20,481 nucleotides of DNA. Origin: Prevotellaceae bacterium. Lineage in GTDB: Bacteria > Bacteroidota > Bacteroidia > Bacteroidales > Bacteroidaceae. The position numbers and the translations under genes were made by a program. The notes beneath the pieces are model-generated. The model saw nothing but the letters and a program-made list of their open reading frames with translations, was not told the DNA's origin and ran no database searches. Shown piece after piece: positions 1-7,732 of this stretch. Position 1 is the first letter of the stretch; each line of letters opens with the position of its first letter. The DNA is taken from NCBI GenBank assembly GCA_019420585.1, contig JAHZGX010000023.1, positions 1 through 20,481 of the forward strand, written 5' to 3'.

Positions 1-133
1 ATCAAGACGCTGCTTCTGCCCGCTCCTGTTTGAGAGCCACTCCGAACCGCCTCTGCAGGCCTGTGTCAGATATTGCTACCGCGCTTCCGGTGGCGGGGCA
101 GCAGCCCCCGATGCCGTTGTCGGGGAAAATCCG

Positions 134-141
134 TAATTTTG
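134..141 (+). promoter_or_regulatory. Bacteroidetes -7 promoter element of the double-GNAT gene
   Basis: TAATTTTG matches the Bacteroidetes -7 consensus TAnnTTTG and lies about 75 bases before the chosen start codon. The nearest TTG (117-119) is only 14 bases upstream, closer than the usual 19 or so, so the -33 element is poor. The expected transcription start is near 148, which would place the stem-loops at 146-197 at the very 5' end of the mRNA. Confidence 0.5.
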
Positions 142-145
142 CAAC

Positions 146-197
146 GGGATTGAGAATCCCCTCTCCATGACATGTGAGAGGGCAGGCTCTTTCCTGC
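146..197 (+). other. Leader with three consecutive stem-loops
   Basis: Three inverted repeats lie back to back: GGGATT (146-151) with AATCCC (155-160); CCCTCTC (159-165) with GAGAGGG (176-182); GCAGG (182-186) with CCTGC (193-197). Stems one and two share the C run at 158-160, and stems two and three share G182, so the folds partly compete. The stretch lies between the -7 element and the start codon and matches no riboswitch class I recognise. It could be an mRNA-stabilising leader or a regulatory switch. Confidence 0.45.
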
Positions 198-215
198 TCA
201 AAAGCAAACGGCAAG

Positions 216-1316
216 ATGATGGAAACGAAAAGACTTGTCCTCAGGCATTGGGAGGATGCTGATGCCGAGGCTCTGTTCAGGTATGCGAGCCACCCGGACA
301 TCGGCCCCATTGCCGGCTGGCCTCCCCACACCTCGGTGGAAGACAGCCTGGAGATTATCCGTACGGTGTTTGCAGCCCCCGAGGTGTATGCGGTGGTGCT
401 GAAAGATACAGGTGAGCCGGTGGGCTGCTGCGGGTTGATTTTTCCCGATGGGCTCCATCTCTCCCACATGAGGCAGGGGGAGGCGGAAGTGGGCTACTGG
501 ATTGGCAGGCCGTATTGGGGGCAGGGGCTCATCCCAGAGGCCGTCGCGGCCCTGCTGGCAAGGTGCTTCGGTGACTTGCATCTTGATGCCGTATGGTGCG
601 CGCATTATGACGGGAACACAAACTCGAGGCGGGTCATCGAGAAGAGCGGATTCAGGTTCCACCATACGAATCACGGCGTGGCTTCCCCGCTCGGCGACAG
701 GCGGGCCGAGCATTTCTACATCATGACCAAAGAGGATTACCGTGCCGCTGCGCACGTCGCGTCAACCGGGAACGTTACGATAAGGCAGGAGGCGCAGGGG
801 GACTTGCCGGCCATCCTTGAACTGGTGGAAAGGGCGTTTGAGAGCGTGGAGGAAAGCGACCATCAGGAGCAGTGCCTGGTCAGGCGGCTCCATGAGTCGG
901 ACACGTTCGTGCCAGAACTGTCGTTGGTCGCAGTCAATGGCGGGGGGATTATCGTAGGCTACATTTTGCTTACAGAGGTGGAAGTCATATCGGGAAGTTC
1001 CGCTGCGGTTTCCCTGGCCGTAGCGCCGCTAGCAGTCCATCCTGCCTGCCAGGGTCGCGGGATAGGTGGAATGCTGGTTGAGGAAGCCCACGGGAGAGCA
1101 GGGACAATGGGATATGGCTCTGCTGTATTGCTTGGACACAAAGATTACTATCCGCGTTTCGGCTACCGGAAGGCCATCGGCTGCGGTATAAGGTTTCCTT
1201 TTGATGCCCCGCAGGACTGCTGCATGGTTGTCGAACTTCTGCCCGGTGCCTTGAGCGGAGTTGAGGGCACCGTACATTACCCCGAATGTTTCCAACAGGA
1301 TTCAGGAATAGAGTAG
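216..1316 (+). CDS. Double GNAT N-acetyltransferase (RimJ/RimL-type fused to YhbS-type)
   Basis: This 366-residue protein carries two complete GNAT acetyltransferase domains. The first (about residues 2-178) is RimJ/RimL-like, with an acetyl-CoA loop YWGQG near 100-104 and the usual NTNSRRVIEKSGF block near 134-146. The second (about 187-340) resembles YhbS-like predicted acetyltransferases, with the classical Q-x-x-G-x-G loop in CQGRGIGG (278-285) and a YYPRFGY motif (311-317). Both should transfer acetyl from acetyl-CoA to an amine; the substrates cannot be read. I start at the ATGATG at 216 because residue 2 onward matches the family beginning; an in-frame ATG at 174 would add 14 unrelated residues and remove the leader hairpins. 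Single domains of about 170 residues are normal, so the fusion is the odd point. It stands alone with its own promoter. Confidence 0.87.
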   Translation: MMETKRLVLRHWEDADAEALFRYASHPDIGPIAGWPPHTSVEDSLEIIRTVFAAPEVYAVVLKDTGEPVGCCGLIFPDGLHLSHMRQGEAEVGYWIGRPYWGQGLIPEAVAALLARCFGDLHLDAVWCAHYDGNTNSRRVIEKSGFRFHHTNHGVASPLGDRRAEHFYIMTKEDYRAAAHVASTGNVTIRQEAQGDLPAILELVERAFESVEESDHQEQCLVRRLHESDTFVPELSLVAVNGGGIIVGYILLTEVEVISGSSAAVSLAVAPLAVHPACQGRGIGGMLVEEAHGRAGTMGYGSAVLLGHKDYYPRFGYRKAIGCGIRFPFDAPQDCCMVVELLPGALSGVEGTVHYPECFQQDSGIE

Positions 1317-1411
1317 ATCCAGGGCAGGATTGGCTGTCCTGTGCGCAGTTCAGGTGTTGAGGCTGGTTTTTACCCGCCGCCGTCCAGTTCCCGAACCGTC
1401 ATTCCCCATGT

Positions 1412-1458
1412 CCCCTCCTGCCGGGAAACCTTCCGGCTTCTGCCGAAGGGCAGGGGAG
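1412..1458 (-). terminator. Probable hairpin terminator of the PH-domain gene
   Basis: Ten bases past the minus-strand stop there is a nested inverted repeat: CCTGCC (1417-1422) with GGCAGG (1449-1454), enclosing CCTT-C-CGGC (1429-1437) with GCCG-AAGG (1442-1449) around a TTCT loop. The inner and outer arms share one base. There is no clear T-tract, so it may act as a transcript-end stabiliser or as a shared barrier between the two convergent genes. Confidence 0.4.
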
Positions 1459-1468
1459 CGGAGGCGGC

Positions 1469-2011
1469 TCAGTGGGGCAGCACGGGCGTCTCGGCGCGGG
1501 CGGCTTCCTGCATCTTCCCCTTGTTGCCTATGGCCCGGGCTATGGCCTTCTTCACTTCCATTGGGTTGGCTATGTAGTCGAGCCGGTGCGCGGTGCCGCC
1601 GCTGCCCACCAGTTCTATGCTGCCTGTGCCCAGGATGCGCTGCAGGAGGGTCTGGGTGAAGTTCACGGTCTCCACCTTGTAGAGCGGTATCTCCTTGATG
1701 GAGATGTCCAGGATGCCGTCCTTCTGGATAAAGCGCGTGTCGGTTACGGCAAACTCGGTGCGCGAGCGCAGGACGTTGCCCCACAGGGCCACGATCAGTG
1801 AGGTGCCCAGCAGCGCGATGGCGGTTCCCAGCAGGGTGGTGGCGTGCTCCGGGCGGAAGTGTATGGTTACCAGCAGTGCCACGCTGGCAAGTGCAAGCAC
1901 GATGCTGCCGATGGTCTGGCAGGCAGTGAACGTCCAGTGATAATGTCCCCGCAGGACCACGGACTCGCCGTCCTCGAGGCTCTTGGTGATGTAACTGCTC
2001 ATGGTTTTCAT
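1469..2011 (-). CDS. Two-TM membrane protein with bacterial PH domain (bPH2/YdbS-like)
   Basis: A 180-residue protein with two hydrophobic helices (about 27-49 and 60-80) followed by a bacterial pleckstrin-homology domain (about 82-160). Recognisable features are the TDTRFIQKDGILD start of the domain, the EIPLYKVETVNF strand pair and the GTGSIEL strand, as in the DUF304/YdbS-YdbT family. The family's biochemical role is not established. The start at 2011 sits about 25 bases after a good promoter; an alternative ATG three codons in (2002) is equally possible. The frame stays open upstream across the divergent HAD gene to 3034, but that extension is antisense to a real gene and is not used. Confidence 0.82.
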   Translation of the reverse strand: MKTMSSYITKSLEDGESVVLRGHYHWTFTACQTIGSIVLALASVALLVTIHFRPEHATTLLGTAIALLGTSLIVALWGNVLRSRTEFAVTDTRFIQKDGILDISIKEIPLYKVETVNFTQTLLQRILGTGSIELVGSGGTAHRLDYIANPMEVKKAIARAIGNKGKMQEAARAETPVLPH

Positions 2012-2035
2012 CAGTTTAGGTGGTTCGACATGGGG

Positions 2036-2064
2036 CAAAGGTACGATATAATTCTGACATGCAA
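2036..2064 (-). promoter_or_regulatory. Bacteroidetes promoter for the PH-domain gene
   Basis: On the minus strand TTG (2064-2062) is followed after 18 bases by TACCTTTG (2043-2036), an exact TAnnTTTG match. Transcription should begin near 2029, leaving a leader of about 18 bases before the ATG at 2011. It faces away from the HAD promoter at 2109-2139. Confidence 0.7.
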
Positions 2065-2108
2065 TCCCACCCGCGGCGCAAAAACCTTCCACCCGCCAGC
2101 ACCTGCGC

Positions 2109-2139
2109 TTTGCCCTGCTGCGGAATTGTCGTACCTTTG
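2109..2139 (+). promoter_or_regulatory. Bacteroidetes promoter for the HAD hydrolase gene
   Basis: TTTG (2109-2112), 19 bases, then TACCTTTG (2132-2139): an exact consensus arrangement. It lies just upstream of the ATG at 2162, giving a short leader of about 16 bases. Confidence 0.78.
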
Positions 2140-2161
2140 CGGGCACAAAAGCATTTGCATT

Positions 2162-2776
2162 ATGGAGAAACTGGAATCTACCGCAGGAACCTGCCCGCAG
2201 GGCATGGAGGGCATCCGCAACGTCGTGTTCGACTTCGGCGGGGTGCTGATTGACTGGAACCCTCGCTACTTCTTCAAGTCCTACTTCCGCGACGACGAGC
2301 GCATGGAGTATTTCCTCACCCACGTGTGCAGCCCCGAGTGGAACGCACGGCAGGACGCAGGGCGCAGCCTGGCAGAGGGTGTGGCCGAGGCGAAGGCCCT
2401 CCACCCGGAGTTTGCCGAGGCCATCGACTGCTACTACGCGCATTTCCCCGAGACCCTGGGCGGCTGCATAGAGCAGAACGTGGAGCGGCTGCGCCGCTAC
2501 AAGGCAGAGGGCTACGGGGTGTACGGCCTCACCAACTGGGCAGCCGAGACGTTCCCATACGCCCTGCGCCGGTTTGACTTCCTCCGTCTGCTCGACGGCA
2601 TAGTGGTATCCGGCGAGGAGCACCTCAGCAAGCCAGACCCCGCCATCTTCCGCCTCCTGCTCAGCCGCTACGGCCTGAAGGCGGAGGAATGCCTGTTCCT
2701 CGACGACAATGCCGACAACATACAGGCCGCTGCGGCATTGGGCTTCCGGGTGGAACTGACAGATTGCCGTGCCTGA
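2162..2776 (+). CDS. HAD-superfamily hydrolase (subfamily IA, YihX-like)
   Basis: A 204-residue haloacid dehalogenase-fold hydrolase, probably a small-molecule phosphatase. Motif I is VVFDFGGV with nucleophile Asp24; the second Asp of the usual DxD is Gly26, as in the YihX branch (FDLGNV). Motif II is GLTNW (Thr124), motif III Lys157 in SKPDPAIF, and motif IV the Asp pair 181-182 in FLDDNADNI. The cap (about 40-115) is helical. Substrate is unknown; YihX itself acts on glucose-1-phosphate, but I would not transfer that. The ATG at 2162 is placed by the promoter ending at 2139; Met15 (2204) is a possible shorter start. The gene is G+C-rich, unlike the A+T-rich gene that follows. Confidence 0.85.
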   Translation: MEKLESTAGTCPQGMEGIRNVVFDFGGVLIDWNPRYFFKSYFRDDERMEYFLTHVCSPEWNARQDAGRSLAEGVAEAKALHPEFAEAIDCYYAHFPETLGGCIEQNVERLRRYKAEGYGVYGLTNWAAETFPYALRRFDFLRLLDGIVVSGEEHLSKPDPAIFRLLLSRYGLKAEECLFLDDNADNIQAAAALGFRVELTDCRA

Positions 2777-2833
2777 GGTGGGCATTTCAAACTTTTCGTT
2801 TATAAGGTTAATAGATAATATAATGAATTGAAT

Positions 2834-3343
2834 ATGAATAATGTGTTGTTGTTGACCACGTCTGTAGCGGAGGGCATGCCTGTGGAGAAGTATTATGGGC
2901 TTGTTACGGCAAACCAGGTTGCAGGAACTGGGTTCTTCAAAGACTTGACTGCTTCTCTCTCTGATCTGTTTGGAGGAAACTCTGGAGCGTATCGCGAATC
3001 GATGAATGAACTGCGTGAGGATGTGACGAAGCACCTAAAGGAGAAAGCCGCAGAACTGGGAGCTAATGCTGTGATTGGAGTAAGATTGGATTTCGATAAC
3101 ATATCGGCAAAGGATATGTCGATGTTCATGGTATCTATACAAGGTACAGCTGTGAGGCTTTCTGAGCCCAAGGGAGAACTTCGTAACTTGGATGGTATGG
3201 GCGTTTCGTGGGAAATGTTGTATAATGGATACCAGGTGAGAAGGCTTACCAACATGATAGAAGAAGGTAAGCATCTAAAAGAAGATGATTGGAAATGGGT
3301 CTGCAAGATAAACTCTACAGATGTTTCCGAGTCTCTATATTAG
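2834..3343 (+). CDS. YbjQ/UPF0145-like domain protein (N-terminal part of an apparently split gene)
   Basis: The first 110 of 169 residues match the YbjQ (UPF0145, so-called heavy-metal-binding) family: LLLTTS at the start, YYGLVTANQV, GTGFFKDLTAS, GGNSGAYRE, then KAAELGANAVIGVRLDFD and the final MFMVSIQGTAVRL strand. Family members form small oligomers of uncertain function. Residues 111-169 go beyond the domain and end at TAG (3341-3343). The next frame downstream is the same frame and only two sense codons intervene before its ATG, so this is probably the front half of a 350-codon gene. An in-frame TTG at 2828 exists, but ATG 2834 is preferred. Base composition is A+T-rich against its neighbours, which hints at separate ancestry. 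Confidence 0.8.
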   Translation: MNNVLLLTTSVAEGMPVEKYYGLVTANQVAGTGFFKDLTASLSDLFGGNSGAYRESMNELREDVTKHLKEKAAELGANAVIGVRLDFDNISAKDMSMFMVSIQGTAVRLSEPKGELRNLDGMGVSWEMLYNGYQVRRLTNMIEEGKHLKEDDWKWVCKINSTDVSESLY

Positions 3344-3349
3344 TATTAT

Positions 3350-3886
3350 ATGGTCTGTCGTAATCGGATAAGAGAGGATGGTGGAGCCTACTATGTTCCT
3401 GCTCAGATAACAAATGAAATGGAGAATTACAAGGCTTATTTGGGAAGTCTTGACTATGATAAGGCCGTAGAATATGCTTACCGGGACGCGTATGGACTTC
3501 TTGATGTAATAAAGAAATATAATCTCTTTAACGCAAAGAAGATAATGGAATTGCTAAAGGATGAGCATGATTTGGACTTGGTGGTGTCTCTGCTTGGAAC
3601 ACACAAGAAGTCATATAGCGAGGAAGATGCCTCTGACATGGAGGCTTTGCTGCAATGCTTGCGTAATCTGCCAGAAGTATGGCGAAAGGAGGAGACCCAA
3701 GGAGGCCTTTTTTCAAAGGGCGGACTCAAATATGTATGTACCTGTGGCTGCAAGAATGATGTGGGAAGCGAGTTCTGCTCAAAGTGTGGAAAGAACATTT
3801 ATGGACTTATGCCAGAGCAGCAAATCCAGATAGATGAGTTTGCCGAATTGGCGAATGTCTTGTCTGCAATGATGAAACGTTCTTAA
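3350..3886 (+). CDS. Zinc-ribbon protein (C-terminal part of the apparently split YbjQ gene)
   Basis: A 178-residue frame with a helical, charged body (about 20-112) and a C-terminal zinc-ribbon-like cluster: Cys130, Cys132 and Cys134 followed by Cys143 and Cys146 (FCSKCGKN). It is in phase with the YbjQ-like frame upstream, joined as TAG-TAT-TAT-ATG, and there is no separate promoter and no recognisable ribosome binding site. The simplest reading is that it was the C-terminal half of one protein and that a nonsense change made the TAG. It could still be expressed by re-initiation at the ATG, or be a genuine separate gene. No known family is recognised apart from the ribbon. Confidence 0.6.
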   Translation: MVCRNRIREDGGAYYVPAQITNEMENYKAYLGSLDYDKAVEYAYRDAYGLLDVIKKYNLFNAKKIMELLKDEHDLDLVVSLLGTHKKSYSEEDASDMEALLQCLRNLPEVWRKEETQGGLFSKGGLKYVCTCGCKNDVGSEFCSKCGKNIYGLMPEQQIQIDEFAELANVLSAMMKRS

Positions 3887-3960
3887 ATCTTGGGTGGTAA
3901 GATGAGGCCTGTGCGAGGCAGAGTTCCTTTATTGACATGATTCTGTGTTCTGCTTCATAG

Positions 3961-3987
3961 TTGTTTGCCCTCAATTGTGTACTTTTG
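3961..3987 (+). promoter_or_regulatory. Candidate promoter for the MscS-type channel gene
   Basis: TACTTTTG (3980-3987) matches TAnnTTTG. A TTG at 3961-3963 lies 16 bases upstream, slightly short of the usual spacing. The ATG at 4019 follows after an A-rich leader, as is common in Bacteroidetes. Confidence 0.55.
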
Positions 3988-4018
3988 TTCTCTGAAATAA
4001 ATAATAAAGAGACAAGTA

Positions 4019-6670
4019 ATGACAAGAAGATTCCTCTCGGCCCTGGTGCTGGCCCTGTGCTGCACCATCAGTGGCCTGGCCGTGCTCAAGGAGCGCGACC
4101 TCCCGCGCACGCTGGGCGTGCTGAAGGCAGAACTGCAGGAGAAGTGCGAGCAGCAACAGGTGTTCATGAACATGTACGAGCAGCGTGGAGCCCGTCAGCA
4201 TCAGATGCTCGTTGGATACATGCAGCAGTGCGAGCAGATAGGCTTGATGCTCTATTCCCAGTCGTCCGAGAACACCTTCGACCTGGCATATGCCTGCCAG
4301 CAGGCCACCAACCTGGCGGGCGACCTCAGGAAGCGCAACAGCCGCATGCACCAGTATGACAAGATCATCGCGCAACTGCGGCACGAGATAGAGCGTTACG
4401 AGGTGCTCATCCAGTCGCTCAAGAGCATGCCGCCCGTTTCGGCCAAGGATGCCGACAGTGTCGTGTCGGTCTATGACAGCATCCTCATGCAGGCCATCGA
4501 CTCGCTGGCCGAGAAGGCCGACTCGCTGAGAGACGTGCGTGACACCGTGAAGACGAAAGCCCCCAAGGACCTGCGTCCCCGAGGCCGTGCTCCCAAGGAG
4601 GAGAAGGAACGCACGCACCCGCTTTACCTCAGCGGCCAGGAACTTCAGGACAGGGAAGACTGCCTGAAGTATGCCGAGACCATCAAGGCAAACCTGCAGC
4701 GTTTCCTTGACAACATGGAGACGGAAAACACCTATTATCAGAGCGTCACAGCCAAGGTGGCCCAACTTGACTCCTTTGCGCAGGGGCGGTACAAGATGCT
4801 TCAGGCAAGCATCTTCCGTGACGGCTCCGACAATTATGTGGAGGTGCTCACCCATCTGCCCATGTATGCCAGACGCGCCAAGATGTCCCTGACGGACAAG
4901 TACAAGCCCTTCCAGGGGCATGGCAAGATGTTTTCCGAGTGGCGCGGTGCCACCGTGCTCTTCATCAGCGTGTTCCTCGTCTTTTATCTCAGTCTGGCCC
5001 TGCTGGTCAGTTACGCCTTCTTGCGCTGGGTGCTGCCCGCCAAGTGGCGCGGACGTGACTTCAAGTTGCGCCTGCGCATGCTCAACAATGTGGTGGGCAT
5101 AGCGCTCTTCGCTGTCATCGTGATGGTGGTGCACAGCACGACCGACCACAATTTCATATACATGGGAACGGGACTCATCATCAACATGGCGTGGCTCATG
5201 GAGGTCATCTTCCTTTCCCTTTACATCCGCCTGCGCGGTGAGGAGATGCGTCATGCGTCCACCATCTACATGCCCCTCATGGTGACAGCCTTCATGGTCA
5301 TCCTTATGCGCATCGTTTTGATACCGAACTCGGTGGTCAACTTGCTGCTGCCCCCGGCCATGCTCCTCTTGTGCGTGTGGCAGATTGTGGCCACTCGGAG
5401 GCACCGCAGTCATTTGCCTGTGCTCGACATGGTCTATATCCGCCTCACCACGCTGGCCATGGTGGTGTGCACCGCCGCCTCTTGGATGGGCTATGCCCTG
5501 CTTGCCGTGCAGATTCTGGTGTGGTGGACCTTCCAGTTGGCGGCCATCATGACCATCACCTGCCTTTATGACCTCATGGGCATGTACGAGCGCCGCGTGA
5601 TGCTGAAGCGCCTGGCTGCCGCGCAGAACGGTGGCGCGAAGCCTGCTGCGCTCTCTGAGCAACAGGTGTCCGCGCTCCTCGATGCCATGCGCCGGGGGGA
5701 TTTCATCGAACGCACGTGGTTCTATGACCTCATGCGTCGCACTCTGCTGCCCATTATGGGCGTGGCCAGCGTGCTGCTGAGTTTCTACTGGGCAGCCCAG
5801 ATTTTCGAGATGACCAGCATCTGCGAGAAGATATTCCTGACCGACTTTGTGCGCTCCGGCAACTTCATACGCCTGTCGCTCTTCCGCCTGTGCGTGGTTG
5901 CAGCCCTATGGTTTGTGTTCCGCTTCCTCAATTACGGCATCCGTGCCTTGTACTTCCACACGCGCCGCACGCTCATCGCTACGGGTCAGGCACTCAACCT
6001 CACGCTGGCGCGCAATGTGATATCCATCCTCACGTGGGGCACCTATACGCTCATCGCCCTGGCTCTCCTGGAGGTGCCCAAGAGCGGCATCTCCATTGTG
6101 GGCGCCGGTCTGGCCACGGGCCTTGGCTTTGCCATGCAGAGCATCTTGGAGAACTTCTTCTATGGCATCAACCTCATGGCGGGCCGCGTGCACGTGGGCG
6201 ACTACATTGAATGTGACGGCATCTCCGGCAAGGTGGAGAGCATTACCTACCAGAGCACGCAGATTGTCACGGCCGACGGTTCGGTGATAGCCTTCCTCAA
6301 CAGCGCGCTCTTCAGCAAGAATTTCAAGAACATGACGCGCAACCACCGCTTCGAGCTGATCAAGATTCCCGTGGGAGTGGCTTACGGGAGCAATGTGCAG
6401 CAGGTGCGCCAGATGTTGGTGCAGGCCATCACGCCCCTCTGCCAGGAGACGGACAGCGAGGGAAGGAGCGTGGCCCGCACGGATGTGCCTGTGAGCGTGG
6501 TGTTCTCCGACTTCGGTGACAGTTCGGTTGATTTGCTCGTGTGCATTTGGATGCGCGTGGAGGATAAGGTGGCCCTCACGGCACGCGTGCGTGAGACCAT
6601 TTACAACACCCTTACTGCCAACGGCGTGGAGATACCCTTCCCGCAGTGTGACGTGCACATGAGAGAGTAA
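4019..6670 (+). CDS. Large MscS-family mechanosensitive channel with periplasmic coiled-coil domain
   Basis: An 883-residue inner-membrane protein. An N-terminal signal or anchor (1-22) is followed by a long charged helical region (about 25-300) expected in the periplasm, then roughly ten membrane segments from about residue 310 to 715. The MscS pore helix and start of the beta domain are clear at 690-735: GAGLATGLGFAMQ, ENFFYGINL, then GDYIECDG. The MscS beta and C-terminal alpha/beta domains run to about 875. The layout (periplasmic helical domain plus extra helices before a C-terminal MscS core) resembles MscK/YjeP-type members, which are longer than the 286-residue MscS. It should open under membrane tension to release osmolytes. 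It appears monocistronic, though the next gene is only 51 bases away and could be co-transcribed. Confidence 0.9.
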   Translation: MTRRFLSALVLALCCTISGLAVLKERDLPRTLGVLKAELQEKCEQQQVFMNMYEQRGARQHQMLVGYMQQCEQIGLMLYSQSSENTFDLAYACQQATNLAGDLRKRNSRMHQYDKIIAQLRHEIERYEVLIQSLKSMPPVSAKDADSVVSVYDSILMQAIDSLAEKADSLRDVRDTVKTKAPKDLRPRGRAPKEEKERTHPLYLSGQELQDREDCLKYAETIKANLQRFLDNMETENTYYQSVTAKVAQLDSFAQGRYKMLQASIFRDGSDNYVEVLTHLPMYARRAKMSLTDKYKPFQGHGKMFSEWRGATVLFISVFLVFYLSLALLVSYAFLRWVLPAKWRGRDFKLRLRMLNNVVGIALFAVIVMVVHSTTDHNFIYMGTGLIINMAWLMEVIFLSLYIRLRGEEMRHASTIYMPLMVTAFMVILMRIVLIPNSVVNLLLPPAMLLLCVWQIVATRRHRSHLPVLDMVYIRLTTLAMVVCTAASWMGYALLAVQILVWWTFQLAAIMTITCLYDLMGMYERRVMLKRLAAAQNGGAKPAALSEQQVSALLDAMRRGDFIERTWFYDLMRRTLLPIMGVASVLLSFYWAAQIFEMTSICEKIFLTDFVRSGNFIRLSLFRLCVVAALWFVFRFLNYGIRALYFHTRRTLIATGQALNLTLARNVISILTWGTYTLIALALLEVPKSGISIVGAGLATGLGFAMQSILENFFYGINLMAGRVHVGDYIECDGISGKVESITYQSTQIVTADGSVIAFLNSALFSKNFKNMTRNHRFELIKIPVGVAYGSNVQQVRQMLVQAITPLCQETDSEGRSVARTDVPVSVVFSDFGDSSVDLLVCIWMRVEDKVALTARVRETIYNTLTANGVEIPFPQCDVHMRE

Positions 6671-6721
6671 AGCGCGGGGGTGCAGGCAGGAACTTGACAA
6701 AAGAAAAAAGTACATAAAGAT

Positions 6722-7732
6722 ATGGTACATAGCAAGAAAAGAGTATCTGACTCTTGCAGGACTGCAGGTGCAGGTGGTTCCGTGAACAGGTATGCGGATG
6801 AAGAAGCGCAGGTCCCGCCTCATGGACGAGGACTGATGGACTGGTTGGTGGCTTCGCGCCCGTGGTCGTTTCCTGCCGCGCTCGTGCCCGTGGTGGCCAC
6901 CACAGCGTGGCTCTACTGGCAAGGCGGCGCGCAGGGGCGGGCAGATGGTGACTGGTGGTGTGCGCTGCTGTCACTGGCCATGCTGGTGTTCATGCAGGCG
7001 GCAGCCAATCTGATTGGCGATTATCATGACCACGTGCACGGCATAGACCTGCCTGGGAGCCTCAATGGAGTCAGGCACATACAGAGTGGCATGTTCCGCC
7101 CCCGAGAGATACTCCTCTACGGCTACGCCTGCTTGGCCGTGGCTCTGCTGCTCGGCATCTGCATACTGTCGCGCTGCGGCTTCCAGGCTGCGTGGCTGGG
7201 AGTTGCCGGCGCGCTGCTCGTCATCTTCTATCCTTGGTTCAAGACGCATGCGCTGGGCGACTTGGGTGTCCTGCTCGGCTTTGCCCTGCTGCCTGCCTTG
7301 GGCGTTGCCTTCGCCGTTACGGGGCTTTGGCTCTGGCAGCCCGTGGTGCTGATTCTTCCCGTGGGACTCATCACCGTGTCCATCCTTCATGCCAACAACA
7401 CCCGAGACATCCTCAATGACAGCCGTGCGGGCATCGTCACCTTGAGCATCTGCTTGGGCGGACGTGCATCTCAGCAGGTGTATGCGGCAGAGAACGTTCT
7501 TGCCTACCTGCTCCTCCCAACCTTGTGCGCCTGTGGCCTGCTTCCGTGGACATGCCTGCTTGCATGCCTCACCTTCCCCCTGGCTTTCCGCAATGTGGGT
7601 ACCATGCTTCGCGCACAGCCTTTGGCCGAGGAGCCTATAGCCACGGTTGACCAGCATACGGCGCAGACCCAGTTGGCCTTTGGCATGGTCTACGCATTGT
7701 CTTTTGTCATGGCTTCATGGATGGGGTGGTGA
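6722..7732 (+). CDS. menA: UbiA-family polyprenyltransferase, probable MenA
   Basis: A membrane prenyltransferase with both Asp-rich signatures: the first in NLIGDYHDHVHGID (Asp100, Asp103, Asp109) and the second in NNTRDILNDSRAG (Asn225-Asn226, Asp229, Asp233). The NNxRDIxxDxxAG form is characteristic of MenA, which joins 1,4-dihydroxy-2-naphthoate to a polyprenyl chain to give demethylmenaquinone. About eight or nine hydrophobic helices follow. The first 38 residues are hydrophilic and unlike the family, whose members start near the RPWSFPAA motif; ATG 6836 (Met39) is therefore a serious alternative start giving 298 residues. No other menaquinone gene is in the window. The stop overlaps the next gene's start, so the two are translationally coupled. 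Confidence 0.82.
   Translation: MVHSKKRVSDSCRTAGAGGSVNRYADEEAQVPPHGRGLMDWLVASRPWSFPAALVPVVATTAWLYWQGGAQGRADGDWWCALLSLAMLVFMQAAANLIGDYHDHVHGIDLPGSLNGVRHIQSGMFRPREILLYGYACLAVALLLGICILSRCGFQAAWLGVAGALLVIFYPWFKTHALGDLGVLLGFALLPALGVAFAVTGLWLWQPVVLILPVGLITVSILHANNTRDILNDSRAGIVTLSICLGGRASQQVYAAENVLAYLLLPTLCACGLLPWTCLLACLTFPLAFRNVGTMLRAQPLAEEPIATVDQHTAQTQLAFGMVYALSFVMASWMGW

Noticed and set aside
2012..3034. Upstream extension of the PH-domain frame on the minus strand
   Set aside because: It runs antisense through the HAD gene, which has clear motifs, and a good promoter lies directly before the ATG at 2011.
3341..3343. TAG read as a recoded amino-acid codon
   Set aside because: TAG ends other intact genes in the window (1314-1316 and 19640-19642), so genome-wide recoding is not supported; no readthrough signal is evident.
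3971..5662. 563-codon minus-strand open frame inside the MscS gene
   Set aside because: The translation is His- and Gln-rich and low in recognisable motifs, a typical shadow of a G+C-rich gene; the plus strand encodes an unmistakable channel.
6694..6722. TTGACA as a sigma-70 type -35 box for the menA-like gene
   Set aside because: No TATAAT-like hexamer occurs at the right spacing, and Bacteroidetes promoters use a different consensus; an A-rich linker explains it.
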